Positions 54,123 to 63,647 are shown, counted from the first letter of the stretch. The stretch: DNA of 64,000 nucleotides from Paenibacillus glycanilyticus (GCF_030161375.1 NZ_BSSQ01000004.1:62001-126000); one strand, 5' to 3'. Translations and numbers: made by a program. The notes: generated by a model not told the origin, from the sequence alone.

Positions 54123-54669
54123 GCGGGTCTTGTTGTGCTTCGCCCGCAAGCGCAGCTTCCCGGGCCGCATTGTGAGCTAGTCTATGCAGGTAGTTGTTTT
54201 GTTTGTGTCTGCTTATATATTTAATTTGAACGCGGAGACGGGGGAAGGAGTCGTTAATACGGGTCAAAGCGGCTAATAGTTCTTCCCTTCCGCGTGCTAC
54301 TTCGGCATGCGTGATTTGTTCTTGCGCCAGCAGATGCGAGATGCGGCTGCAATCGGAATAGATAACGGCGATTTTCGGAAGATGCTCGCATTCTCCGGCC
54401 GCTGCCGATGCTGCAAGTGTTTCCAGGCTGAAAAGGACGGCCATCAATTCTCCGTAAACGGAACCGTGGTCGCTAATCAGGGGCAGCCTCTTCGCGTATA
54501 AGCCGACGGAATGATTAAAAACGGTACAGCAAGCTATGCCATGAACGTTCTGCGACGCGAAACCCGCGTAATCGCAATACAGGAACATGGTCCCCGAGTT
54601 CGCGATATTTTGTTTTAGCCTGGGGTTGGCATAAGCTTTTTGAACAAGCGGGTTGTGCCGTAGATCCAT
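54112..54669 (-). CDS. RNase H-like domain protein
   Basis: A 185-residue protein with an RNase H fold in the C-terminal ~150 residues: FLYCDYAGFASQNV (first Asp), GSVYGELMAVLFSLETL (Glu), IAVIYSDCSRI (second Asp) and HRLAHNAAREA. The acidic DED set is present, but YCDYAG replaces the usual TDGS of bacterial RNase HI, so it belongs to the divergent YpeP/YpdQ-like group. Activity on RNA-DNA hybrids is uncertain. It is convergent with gerC, with overlapping 3' ends. ATG 54669 is preceded by AGGAGATG on the minus strand. Confidence 0.78.
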   Translation of the reverse strand: MDLRHNPLVQKAYANPRLKQNIANSGTMFLYCDYAGFASQNVHGIACCTVFNHSVGLYAKRLPLISDHGSVYGELMAVLFSLETLAASAAAGECEHLPKIAVIYSDCSRISHLLAQEQITHAEVARGREELLAALTRINDSFPRLRVQIKYISRHKQNNYLHRLAHNAAREAALAGEAQQDPPIL

Positions 54670-54741
54670 GAGAGCATCTCCTATTCATAATTGGTACGGA
54701 GTCAGCATTAACCGAACGGTTTGGTTTTAAACCTGCATCAA

Positions 54742-54791
54742 TGACAAGAAAGACTGCTTCACCAACGTTGTGCGGGTGAGCAGTCTTTCTT
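54742..54791 (-). terminator. Terminator of the GntR/LacI regulator gene
   Basis: Very strong stem ACAAGAAAGACTGCT / AGCAGTCTTTCTTGT with extended CACC/GGGTG pairing. On the minus strand it follows the regulator stop at 54793 and ends in TCTTTCTTGT. Confidence 0.85.
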
Positions 54792-54792
54792 G

Positions 54793-55868
54793 TTATATCG
54801 GTTTGACGGTATCGCGAATGACGAGATTCGTAGGCAGCATAACCTTCTTGTTGCCATAGGAATTGCCTTCGCTAATCTCAAGCAACAACTTGGCGCTTTC
54901 ATAACCAAGAACATCGAAATGCTGCTTAACCGTGCTTAGGGCGACTTTCGCAAATTTGGAGCTTTCGAAATCGTCAAAGCCCATTAGCGAGATTTGATCG
55001 GGAATGCGAATTCCGCGGCTTGTTAGTTGCTCGAGCACTTCCAAAGCGCGTTTGTCGTTCGTGCAGAACAAAGCGGTTATTTCTCCCGCTTGGATTTGAC
55101 CGGATAATACGTCGTAGTCTAATTCTTTGTCCAAATACAGCAGCTTCTTATTTATGGGCAGAGAGGCATTAGTCATCGCGTTGCTGTAACCATTGTACCG
55201 GTCCACCTCTGGACTGAGATGGAAATCGTAAGCGGCAAACCCGATATGCTGATGGCCATTGCGGATTAAATATTCCACCGCCTCGTAGGCGCCGTCATGA
55301 TTGTTGCAAGTGACCACGTTAACCGGATACCCGGCAGGCGAACGGTCAAGCATAACAAAAGGAATCGATTTCTTTCGAATATCATTAAGATAGCTTTTCG
55401 CGGCAACCGGATCGGAAGAGTAAATGAGTATTCCTCTAATATCAGACTGAAGCAGACGCAAATAAGGTCGCGTTCTTCCTCAAAATTATTTTCCACAAAT
55501 TCAATAATCAGCTTGCAGTCGTGTTTGCCTAGAAAGGACTGAATGCCTTTCATAATTTGCATATAGGAGCTGTCGTACATCTCAACGCCGGAAATAACGA
55601 AGGCTACCAGATTGGATGCTTTCTCGGATACGGAAGGTTGACTCGCGGCCACGAAACTCCCTTTCCCCCGCACGCGGTAAATAACCCCTTCATTCACTAA
55701 CTCGGATAACGCCTTGCGAACCGTAATCGAGCTCACGTTAAGCATCTTGGAAAATTCCGATTCGCTAGGAATGCGGTCATCCTTGGAAATTTCCTGGTTT
55801 TCGATTTGAGCTAAGACGTAATCCTTAACAATTTGATATTTCGGCAAACCAGGCTCTTTTACGCTCAT
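54793..55868 (-). pseudogene. AraR-like GntR/LacI-type regulator with a frameshift
   Basis: Minus-strand ATG 55868 opens a GntR winged helix (LPKYQIVKDYVLAQIENQEI, RVRGKGSFVAA), then the sensor domain begins (LVAFVISGVEMYDSSYMQIM). At about 55460-55475 the frame slips after ENNFEEERDLI. The correct continuation RLLQSDIRGILIYSSDPVAA lies in another frame down to the stop at 54793 (DQISLMGFDDFESSKFAKVA). One missing base would rejoin them to ~358 residues, close to the 365 of AraR. As read, the sensor is lost. It could be real inactivation or a sequencing error. It is divergent from the GH43/GH38 operon, its probable target. Confidence 0.85.
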
Positions 55869-55904
55869 TATGGAGTCACCTCATAACAACATTTCCTTGA
55901 TTAT

Positions 55905-55919
55905 AACTTAACTTAGGTT
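55905..55919 (+). promoter_or_regulatory. Candidate operator, AACTTA-type inverted repeat (left copy)
   Basis: AACTTAACTTAGGTT (imperfect AACTTA-N3-TAAGTT). Ten bases later ATACTAACTT (55928-55937) repeats one half-site and matches ATACTAACTT next to the perfect copy at 63648-63662. The site lies 37 bp upstream of the regulator start, as expected for autoregulation by the GntR/LacI protein. Confidence 0.55.
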
Positions 55920-56024
55920 GAAATGGTATACTAACTTTTTGCTCAGAGATAAAAACAGTTTAAAAAATTGTTGATAGATTCGACAGGAGGGTAGTCAGAA
56001 GCTCCTATTTATCCAAAAAAAGGT

Positions 56025-56053
56025 TTGAAAAATTTAGGAGTTCGTATTACTAT
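56025..56053 (+). promoter_or_regulatory. Sigma-A-like promoter of the GH43-GH38 operon
   Basis: TTGAAA (56025-56030), 17-bp spacer, TACTAT (56048-56053). It predicts a ~260-nt untranslated leader before ATG 56323. The leader contains the cre box but no riboswitch I recognise. The rest of the 450-bp gap is AT- and purine-rich. Confidence 0.5.
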
Positions 56054-56160
56054 AGGTTCCGAGATAGTGTGTGAAGTTGTTAGGCTTAGCATAATAAGTC
56101 AAAGGTGAAAAGTTGAAGAGAAGGAAAGAAGTTAGGATAGAATGTTTCATGCAACTCGAA

Positions 56161-56174
56161 TGAAAGCGCTTAAC
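56161..56174 (+). promoter_or_regulatory. cre catabolite-repression site
   Basis: TGAAAGCGCTTAAC is a strong match to the CcpA cre consensus. It lies downstream of the predicted promoter, where bound CcpA would block elongation into the glycosidase operon. Confidence 0.75.
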
Positions 56175-56322
56175 AGAAGAAAAGAAACGACTATCCACTA
56201 TAAAATAACGACAATAAGTATTGGAATTCGAGACACTTCTAATCACTTTTCACCTTCTTCGTATACTTACCTTGCCTAATGATTCGAATTCTACCAAGAA
56301 TTTACTAACAGGAGGAATAACA

Positions 56323-57240
56323 ATGAACAAGACGCTTACATCCGGCAATCCCGTATTTACTGGCTGGTATGCCGATCCGGAAGCAAGAATTTTTGAGGGG
56401 CAATACTGGATTTATCCTACTTACTCCGCGAAATATGAAGAGCAGCTGTTTTTTGATGCCTTTTACTCCGACGATTTGGTCAACTGGACCAAGGCGGAAC
56501 GGATTTTGGACAGCAAAGATTTCGAATGGGCGCATAAAGCGGTATGGGCGCCGTCTCCGATTGAAATTAACGGCAAATATTACATCTACTTCTCGGCAAA
56601 CGATATTCAGAGCAATGAAGAATTTGGCGGAATTGGCGTTGGCGTGTCCGATCGTCCGGAAGGACCGTTCCGCGATGCGATTGGACGGCCTTTGATTGAC
56701 CAGTTCCATTTCGGCGCACAACCGATCGATCCCCATGTTTATCAAGATGAAGACGGCCAAGTGTATCTATACTACGGCGGCTGGGGACATTGCAATGTTG
56801 TTCGTCTGGGCGAGGATATGATCAGTCTGCTTCCATTTGAAGACGGCAGCATCTACCGCGAGATTACGCCAAAAGGTTATGTGGAAGGTCCTTGCATGAT
56901 CAAGCGGAACGGACAATACGTGTTCATGTGGGCGGAAGGCGGTTGGGGCGGACCGGACTACCGCGTGGCGTATGCGCTGGCTGACTCCCCGATTGGTCCG
57001 TTCGAACGGATTGATACGATTTTGCAGCAGGATCCTGAAGTGGCAACGGGAGCCGGTCATCACGGTTATCTGCAAATTCCGGGTACCGACGAGTATTACA
57101 TCGTGTATCATCGCCGTCCCTTGAGCGAAACAGCTGCGAATCATCGCGTGGTCTGTATCGACAGCCTTGAGTTTAATGAAGACAATACGATTCGTCCCGT
57201 GAAGATCAGCTTCGAAGGGGTTCGTGCACGCACTCTGTAA
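56323..57240 (+). CDS. Glycoside hydrolase family 43 protein
   Basis: A 305-residue five-bladed beta-propeller enzyme. It has TGWYADPEARIFEGQYWIYP (base Asp18), AVWAPSPIEINGKYYIYFSA, QPIDPHVYQDEDGQVYLYYG (Asp136) and GYVEGPCMIKRNGQYVFMWA (acid Glu188). GH43 enzymes release arabinose, xylose or galactose from plant polysaccharides. ATG 56323 follows GGAGGAA (56311-56317); frame up to 56221 is 5' leader. There is no signal peptide, so it trims imported oligosaccharides. It is the first gene of an operon with two GH38-type proteins and an SGNH esterase. Confidence 0.9.
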   Translation: MNKTLTSGNPVFTGWYADPEARIFEGQYWIYPTYSAKYEEQLFFDAFYSDDLVNWTKAERILDSKDFEWAHKAVWAPSPIEINGKYYIYFSANDIQSNEEFGGIGVGVSDRPEGPFRDAIGRPLIDQFHFGAQPIDPHVYQDEDGQVYLYYGGWGHCNVVRLGEDMISLLPFEDGSIYREITPKGYVEGPCMIKRNGQYVFMWAEGGWGGPDYRVAYALADSPIGPFERIDTILQQDPEVATGAGHHGYLQIPGTDEYYIVYHRRPLSETAANHRVVCIDSLEFNEDNTIRPVKISFEGVRARTL

Positions 57241-57260
57241 TTTGCAGGAGGGTGATCAGG

Positions 57261-59855
57261 TTGAACCAGGCCAAGAAAGCTTATTTTGTAGACGGCTATC
57301 ACGGTGGCATTAAAGGCCATATGCCATTAGGGTCGTGGGCGGAAGTTATCCGCCGCCTGGAACAAAATCCGGAGTGGAGGCTTTCACTGGACATCGAACC
57401 GATCTCTTGGGAAGCCTTGCGCCGCTCGGATCCGCATTCCTATGACGCGATTAAACGGCACTTGCAAGCCGGCGACCGTATTGAAATTGTAGCGGGAAGT
57501 TACGCCCAGCCTTATGGCTGGGTGATCGGCGGCGAGAGCAACATCCGGCATTTATTACGCGGGAAAGAGATAATCGAAGAGCATTTTCCGGGAGTGACCG
57601 TGGATACGTATGCCACCCAGGAGCCATGCTGGAGCAGCAGCTATCCTCAAATACTCCGTTCGTTAGGGTATAAGCGCGCCGTGCTTAAGAACCCCGGAAC
57701 GGGTTGGGGAGGTTATGCTTCGGGCATCAATTACGAGATGGTGTTATGGGTTGGTCCGGATGGAACTTCCATCCCTTGCGTGCCAAGGTATGGATGCGAA
57801 GAGCTTCTTAATTGTTGGGAATCGGAAGCGGGTTATATGAGCCCGGAGTTTGTGGAGAAATGCAAGGCGCACGGAATCGAGCATCCGGTTGGCAGCTTCC
57901 TTCAGGATCTTGGCTGGATGGCCAAACCTTGGCTTGACGAGGATTACATCGAGTACGTAACCTGGCGTCAATACATAGAAGAAATTGCGGCTAAACCGAA
58001 GGAGTTATGGCATTTCACCCAGGAAGATATTCGCTGTACGCTGCCATGGGGGGAAGGGACTCTTCAGCGGATGGCACGCGAGGTGCGGTCGGCGGAGCAA
58101 GCCGTCATAACGGCGGAGAAGCTCGCTTCGCTGGCAAGCGTGACGGGCGGATTAGCATACCCGGAAGAGAAGCTGCGCGAGGCTTGGGATCAATTGTTGT
58201 TATCTCAGCACCATGATGCCTGGATTTGCGCAACAACAAGAACGGGGCGGGATAAATGGGCGTGGCAAGCCGGCGCGCAAAGCTGGCTGGCGGAGCAGCT
58301 TGCTGACGGTATCCGTGATCAAGCGATGCGCGGTATGATTCCGGAATCAAATAATGAAAGCGCTGTACAGACCTATGGCGTTCGCGTGTTTAATTCATCC
58401 GGCTGCGACAGGAAAGAACTAACCGAACTGGAAGTTGCCGCGGCGGGAGGGACTCGTTCGATCCGGCTCCTGGATGCTGACGGTAGAACGATTCCAAGCC
58501 AATTGGCCGGGACGCGGGTATCCCCGGAGGATGGATGCGTCTATGCGGGGAAGCTGATTTTCGAAGCGGACGTTCCCGCAATGGGTTACCGGGATTACCG
58601 GATTGAGCATGTCAACGACACGGCAACCGTCCATGCAGACGCTCTGGACGTTGCTGCGGTAATCCATGAGAATCACGTCGACATCACGACAGACTTGTAC
58701 CGGATCAGAATCGATACGGCGCGAGGCGGAGTTATAACGGAGTTGTACGATCGTTCGCAGAGCCGATCGCTTGTCTCGCCGGAAGAGCCGTTAAATGAAC
58801 TGACGGGTTATTTCATCTCGGAAGCGCGCTTTGTGAGCAGCATGGAGTCGCGGGTTGCGGTGAAAGTGAAGGAAAGTGGACCACTTCGGGTTGTGCTCGA
58901 GATGGACGGCAAGATTGCCGGTACCCGCTTTGTTATGGCTTTATCGGTTGGCAAAGGGCAGCGCGCGATCGATTTCCATGTGCAATTCCATTATGGGGAA
59001 GAAACGTGGATCGGAGATCCTTGGGCAATGGCGCCGGAGAACCGGAGCACGGAGCGGCGAAAATCACACCATAATACCCGTTATAAGCTGCAAGCACGGT
59101 TTCCGGTTGCCCTTAGTAACAGGAAGCTATATAAAAATTCTGCTTTTGACGTTACGGAAAGCCGCCATACGGATACGCGTTATGAGCGGTGGGACGAGAT
59201 CAAGCATAATATCATTCTCAATTGGGTGGATGTATACGAGGAAGAGAGTGACAGCGGCTTCGCGATTTTGAGCGATCATACGACGGATTATACGCACGGT
59301 GAGCAAGATCCTCTTGCCCTTACGTTAGGTTGGGGAGGGGAAGGCGGTTTCTGGTGGGGGAAACGTCCGCTGGAGGGCGTGCAGGAGATGCGATATGCGA
59401 TTCTGCCTCATAAGAACCGATGGGATCAGGCGGGTATTCCGCAAGAGTCGCAACGCCTGTCGGAGCCTTTGCTGCCAATGCTTATTCGATGCGCTGCTCC
59501 AATGTCACAATCTTTCATGAAAGTGACCGATTCTTCCATTCAGATTAGCTCCTTGCAGCGCGATGGAAGAGATTTGCTCGTTAGATTGTATAACTCCGGA
59601 TCTTGCGACTCCGGCTTTTCCCTGATCACAAGCCTGGAATGCGGCGACATTGCAGCCGTAGAACTGGATGGACAACCTAAAGAGAAGCTGCATCACAGCT
59701 TATTGCCTGACGGAGGTGCCGAAGTTCGGTTATCGTTGCCGCGTCAAGGACTGGCAACCCTTCGGATCCCCGATGTTCGTTATCGCACAAACGACGAAAC
59801 CATAGGATGTGAAACGGGAATTGAATACGAGAAAAGAAATTCAGTATCAGGTTGA
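57261..59855 (+). CDS. GH38-like protein with non-canonical catalytic region
   Basis: An ~864-residue protein with a GH38-type N-terminal barrel (RRLEQNPEWRLSLDIEPISW, AGDRIEIVAGSYAQPYGWVI), a helical three-bundle region (QLLLSQHHDAWICATTR) and a long beta-rich C-terminus. In classical GH38 the sequence before PQI carries the nucleophile Asp (PDVFGYSGNMPQI in the next gene). Here it reads TQEPCWSSSYPQI, so the Asp is absent and Gln or Glu occupies the region; the first motif is also YHGG rather than HxDxAW. It may use another mechanism or substrate. TTG 57261 is 9 nt from AGGAGG; GTG 57252 is too close to it. Confidence 0.78.
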   Translation: MNQAKKAYFVDGYHGGIKGHMPLGSWAEVIRRLEQNPEWRLSLDIEPISWEALRRSDPHSYDAIKRHLQAGDRIEIVAGSYAQPYGWVIGGESNIRHLLRGKEIIEEHFPGVTVDTYATQEPCWSSSYPQILRSLGYKRAVLKNPGTGWGGYASGINYEMVLWVGPDGTSIPCVPRYGCEELLNCWESEAGYMSPEFVEKCKAHGIEHPVGSFLQDLGWMAKPWLDEDYIEYVTWRQYIEEIAAKPKELWHFTQEDIRCTLPWGEGTLQRMAREVRSAEQAVITAEKLASLASVTGGLAYPEEKLREAWDQLLLSQHHDAWICATTRTGRDKWAWQAGAQSWLAEQLADGIRDQAMRGMIPESNNESAVQTYGVRVFNSSGCDRKELTELEVAAAGGTRSIRLLDADGRTIPSQLAGTRVSPEDGCVYAGKLIFEADVPAMGYRDYRIEHVNDTATVHADALDVAAVIHENHVDITTDLYRIRIDTARGGVITELYDRSQSRSLVSPEEPLNELTGYFISEARFVSSMESRVAVKVKESGPLRVVLEMDGKIAGTRFVMALSVGKGQRAIDFHVQFHYGEETWIGDPWAMAPENRSTERRKSHHNTRYKLQARFPVALSNRKLYKNSAFDVTESRHTDTRYERWDEIKHNIILNWVDVYEEESDSGFAILSDHTTDYTHGEQDPLALTLGWGGEGGFWWGKRPLEGVQEMRYAILPHKNRWDQAGIPQESQRLSEPLLPMLIRCAAPMSQSFMKVTDSSIQISSLQRDGRDLLVRLYNSGSCDSGFSLITSLECGDIAAVELDGQPKEKLHHSLLPDGGAEVRLSLPRQGLATLRIPDVRYRTNDETIGCETGIEYEKRNSVSG

Positions 59856-62800
59856 GAAGTTGCTTAAACTTAAGCAGAACTATTTCTATAAGAAATTATC
59901 AATCGTTGAATTTGCGTATTTTGTTACGGGAGAACGTCTGTCTTATTCCGATATCGGTTCGCATTCTTTTGAAACGATCCGCCCCGGCGAACGCTGGGGC
60001 AGCAATTGGACGTATGCCTGGCTGCGCGGGACGATCGTAACGCCCAAAGAGGCTGCGGGCAAACGGCTGGTGGTGCTTGCGGATTTTGGTTCGGAAGCGA
60101 CGCTTTATGTGAACGGCAAGGTTAGCGGAGCATTGGATTTGCAGCATGATGACGTGACGTTAACGAGAAACGCCCGGGAAGGCGAGACATTTGAGCTTGC
60201 CGCCGAAGCCTATGCCGGCCATAGCGATCGGCAACCGGTATTAGGGACATCGTATTTATGCCTCTTCCAAGAGGAAGTCTATCAATTTTTTCTCGATCTG
60301 GAATGCTTGTGGCAGGTACTCCAACATACGGATGCCAATGCTTTGCGAGCTTCCGAGATTAACCGCTGCTTGACGGAAGTTATTGCCGCATTTGATCTTG
60401 GGCTGCAAGATGATAAGCTTGTTGATCAAGCCAATAACTGCCGTAAGCGGATGGAACCTCTTCTCGCCTGTGTAAACGGGTCTACCTCTCCTCTGTTGTT
60501 CCTAATGGGACAATCTCACCTAGATATTGCATGGTTATGGCCAATCGAAGAAACAAAACGGAAAATCGCGCGCACGATGTCAAATCAGCTGGCGCTAATG
60601 GACGAGTATCCTGATTATACATACGTTCAGAGCCAGCCCTATTTATTCCGGATCGTGAAAGACCTTTATCCCGAGCTTTATTCCCGCATCAAGCAAAAAG
60701 TAGAAGATGGCCGCATCATTCCGGAAGGCGGCATGTGGGTGGAATCGGACACGAATCTAGCGGGCGGGGAAAGCCTGATCCGTCAGTTCCTGCATGGCAA
60801 GAGATTTTTCATGGAGGAATTCGGCAAGGACAATCACATGCTGTGGCTGCCGGATGTATTTGGTTATTCGGGCAATATGCCGCAAATTATGAAAGGCTGC
60901 GGCATTGCTTATTTTGCTTCCGTCAAGATGTTCCAAACCTATGAGAATGCCGCGGATCCCTTCCCGTATAATACGTTCCTATGGGAAGGCATTGACGGAT
61001 CGGAAATTCTGACCCATCTGCTGGACTATGGCGATTATCCGATCCGGGTAAATCCGTCCTTCCTTATTCAGCAGTGGAACGATCGCATGCAGAAGGATGG
61101 CATTTCGACTAGACTTGTCCAATTTGGCCATGGAGACGGCGGAGGCGGCGCTAACCGGGATGATTTGGAGTTCCTGCGCAGACTTGGCGATCTGGAAGGT
61201 GTTCCCCGGACGAAACATGGTTCGCCGATTGACTATTTCGAGGATCAGATCAATAGAGGGATTCCTGATGCGAAATATGTAGGCGAATTGTATTATCCTG
61301 CCCATCGGGGGACTTATACGACGCAAGCCAAGCTGAAGCGGTTCAACCGCAAGACGGAGATTGGCTTCCGCGAGTTTGAGCTATGGGCAGCCGCGGCGCA
61401 GCTGTTCCGGCAAAACCCGTATCCGTACAAAGAGATGGACGGTTTATGGAAGCAGCTTCTGCTACATCATTTCCATGATATATTGCCCGGCACTTCGATT
61501 CACCGCGTTCACGAAGAAGCGCAAGCAGAGCTGGTCAAGCTGCATGAGACGATCTATGAAATGGCGGATGAAGCGAAAGCTTCGCTAGTGGATGAACAGC
61601 AAGACGGGGTTACGGTGTTTAATCCTCTTTCCTGGAATCGGAAGGGGTTAGTCGCTCTGCCGAATGGGGTAAGTGCCATTGCTGGCCGTTCCGGTCAACC
61701 GCTTGCCGTTCAATGGCATGACGGCATTGGATATGCCCGGTTGGAGACGCCTTCCATGGGATGGACGGCTTATGCTTCTATCGCGGAAACACAAGCGGAA
61801 CTCGTTGATTCTGTGGCGGCTGTATGTGCCACGAATTCGCGTCTTGAGAATGAACTTATGGCGATTGACATGAACAACCGCGGTGAAATCGTCAATATGG
61901 TGGACAAGAAGACGGGGATGGAATGGGCGGCGGGGCCTTGCAATGTTATGGCGATGTACCGCGACCAACCGTCGGCTTTTGATGCATGGGAAATAGACCG
62001 CCGCTATCGGGATTCGCAAGTAGAATTGGAAGAGCCGGCGGAAATCACGGTCACGGCAAATGGCCCTCTCTTTGCTTGCGTCCGTGTCGTGCGGAGGCTT
62101 AACCAGTCAACGCTCATTCAGGATATACGCATTGAAGCGGGAAGCCGCCGCGTCGAATTCCATACTACCGTCGAGTGGCAGGAGAAGAACAAAATGCTGC
62201 GCGTCGATTTTCCGGTCCGGCTGCATGCCCATGAATCGATGCAAGAGATTCAATTCGGTTACGTCAAGAGACCTACTCATGCTTCCAGGCCGCATGATGC
62301 GGACCGGTTTGAGGTCAATCAGCATAAATGGACGGCGCTTGCGGAGACGGGCCGCGGTTTTGCGTTGCTGAACGATTGCAAATACGGCGTAGCGGTCAAA
62401 GGGAATACGCTCAGCATGGCGCTTTTGCGTTCGCCGTCTTTTCCGGACGAAAGTTCCGATCTAGGAACCCATCAGTTCACTTACGCCTTTATGTTCTGGG
62501 AGGGGTCCTTCCAGGAGAGCGGGGTTATTCAGGAAGCCTACGAGCTTAATTACCCGCTTAGTGCCGTAAGAGGGGCTGGTCCGGACGGAGAGCTGTCTCT
62601 CATCCAGATCGACCGGTCTAGTATTCTAGCGGAAACCGTAAAGCTGGCTGAGGATGGTTCCGGAGATTGGATCGTACGGTTGTACGAAAGCACGGGTTCC
62701 GCGACGCGTTGCGAGGTTCGCGCAAGCTTGTCCTATTCCAAAGTTATGGAAACGAACATGCTGGAAGAAAATCAAGCGGAGCTGCCGGCCGTGGATGATC

Positions 62801-62865
62801 GCATACAGCTGCATTTCCGGCCATTTGAAGTCAAGACCATTCGTCTTGTGCAAATAGGCATTTAA
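59809..62865 (+). CDS. Alpha-mannosidase, GH38
   Basis: A 1018-residue cytoplasmic GH38 enzyme. It has an N-terminal beta-domain (GSNWTYAWLRGTIV, ADFGSEATLYVNGKV), the catalytic barrel with metal-binding GQSHLDIAWLWPIEET (His237, Asp239) and nucleophile Asp349 in WLPDVFGYSGNMPQIMKG, then LLLHHFHDILPGTSIHRVHE and a C-terminal beta-sandwich (NELMAIDMNNRGEIVNMVDK). It hydrolyses alpha-mannosides. The predicted GTG start overlaps the preceding gene by 47 bp and has only AGGA nearby, so TTG 59821 may be the true start. It is likely coupled to the GH38-like protein. Confidence 0.9.
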   Translation: MKRELNTRKEIQYQVEKLLKLKQNYFYKKLSIVEFAYFVTGERLSYSDIGSHSFETIRPGERWGSNWTYAWLRGTIVTPKEAAGKRLVVLADFGSEATLYVNGKVSGALDLQHDDVTLTRNAREGETFELAAEAYAGHSDRQPVLGTSYLCLFQEEVYQFFLDLECLWQVLQHTDANALRASEINRCLTEVIAAFDLGLQDDKLVDQANNCRKRMEPLLACVNGSTSPLLFLMGQSHLDIAWLWPIEETKRKIARTMSNQLALMDEYPDYTYVQSQPYLFRIVKDLYPELYSRIKQKVEDGRIIPEGGMWVESDTNLAGGESLIRQFLHGKRFFMEEFGKDNHMLWLPDVFGYSGNMPQIMKGCGIAYFASVKMFQTYENAADPFPYNTFLWEGIDGSEILTHLLDYGDYPIRVNPSFLIQQWNDRMQKDGISTRLVQFGHGDGGGGANRDDLEFLRRLGDLEGVPRTKHGSPIDYFEDQINRGIPDAKYVGELYYPAHRGTYTTQAKLKRFNRKTEIGFREFELWAAAAQLFRQNPYPYKEMDGLWKQLLLHHFHDILPGTSIHRVHEEAQAELVKLHETIYEMADEAKASLVDEQQDGVTVFNPLSWNRKGLVALPNGVSAIAGRSGQPLAVQWHDGIGYARLETPSMGWTAYASIAETQAELVDSVAAVCATNSRLENELMAIDMNNRGEIVNMVDKKTGMEWAAGPCNVMAMYRDQPSAFDAWEIDRRYRDSQVELEEPAEITVTANGPLFACVRVVRRLNQSTLIQDIRIEAGSRRVEFHTTVEWQEKNKMLRVDFPVRLHAHESMQEIQFGYVKRPTHASRPHDADRFEVNQHKWTALAETGRGFALLNDCKYGVAVKGNTLSMALLRSPSFPDESSDLGTHQFTYAFMFWEGSFQESGVIQEAYELNYPLSAVRGAGPDGELSLIQIDRSSILAETVKLAEDGSGDWIVRLYESTGSATRCEVRASLSYSKVMETNMLEENQAELPAVDDRIQLHFRPFEVKTIRLVQIGI

Positions 62866-62900
62866 CGGTATTTAACAATTATGTTTAGGAGGTTCACATT

Positions 62901-63563
62901 ATGAAACTTGAGCAAGAGCAAAGATTTGTTGTAATTGGTGATTCCATTACGGATTGCGAGCGCAGATTCCCGCATGGGGAAGGGTTGTTTCAAGGAGTTG
63001 GCAAAGGTTATGTTGCGCTAGTGGACGCGCTGCTTCAAACCGCTTATCCGGAGCTGGCCATACGCGTGACGAATATGGGAATCGGCGGCAACACCGTGCG
63101 CGATCTGAAAGCCAGATGGCAATCCGATGTGCTTGGTTTGGAGCCGGATTGGCTGGCGGTAATGATCGGCATTAATGATGTATGGCGGCAATTCGATCAG
63201 CCAAATATTCGCGAGTCACATATTTCGCTCGAGGAATACGAACAAACGTTGGAGGAATTGGTGAAGTCGGCGAAGCAAGGCGTGCAGGGACTTGTCATTA
63301 TGACTCCGTTTTATTTGGAGCCTAATCCAGAGGACCGGATGCGCAAACGGATGGATGAGTATGGCCAGGCTGCCAGAAGAGTAGCGGAACGCACGGGCTC
63401 CGGGTTCATCGACGTTCAAGCGGCCTTTGCTCCGTTATTCGAATACGTACATCCTACGGCTATCGCTTCGGACCGGGTGCATCCCGGATTATCCGGCCAT
63501 TTGGTTATAGCGCGGGCATTGCTGCAAGAGATTGGCTTTGATTGGGAAAGAATGAAAGGTTAA
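62901..63563 (+). CDS. SGNH hydrolase, acetyl-esterase-like
   Basis: A 220-residue SGNH hydrolase with FVVIGDSITDCERRFP (Ser15), NMGIGGNTVRDLKARW (Gly block), VMIGINDVWRQFDQP (Asn block) and SDRVHPGLSGHLVIARALL (Asp-His). It resembles Axe2-type xylan acetylesterases. AGGAGG precedes ATG 62901. It has no signal peptide, so it would deacetylate imported oligosaccharides before or after the glycosidases of the operon act. It is separate from the SGNH protein at 43965, which has a different Gly block. Confidence 0.87.
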   Translation: MKLEQEQRFVVIGDSITDCERRFPHGEGLFQGVGKGYVALVDALLQTAYPELAIRVTNMGIGGNTVRDLKARWQSDVLGLEPDWLAVMIGINDVWRQFDQPNIRESHISLEEYEQTLEELVKSAKQGVQGLVIMTPFYLEPNPEDRMRKRMDEYGQAARRVAERTGSGFIDVQAAFAPLFEYVHPTAIASDRVHPGLSGHLVIARALLQEIGFDWERMKG

Positions 63564-63566
63564 TCG

Positions 63567-63603
63567 AAATGGCGCCTTGGTGAGACATCCTAAGGCGCCA
63601 TTT
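63567..63603 (+). terminator. Hairpin after SGNH gene, probable operon end
   Basis: Perfect 12-bp stem AAATGGCGCCTT (63567-63578) / AAGGCGCCATTT (63592-63603) with a 13-nt loop, but no T-run beyond TTT. Confidence 0.65.
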
Positions 63604-63647
63604 CCGTATCGCGTATTCCGCTCTATCGGGGGACGGGTTTGCATACT

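Noticed and set aside
56034..56246. Minus-strand 70-codon frame in the GH43 leader
   Set aside because: Low-complexity Ser/Phe-rich translation, no ribosome site; overlaps promoter and cre signals.
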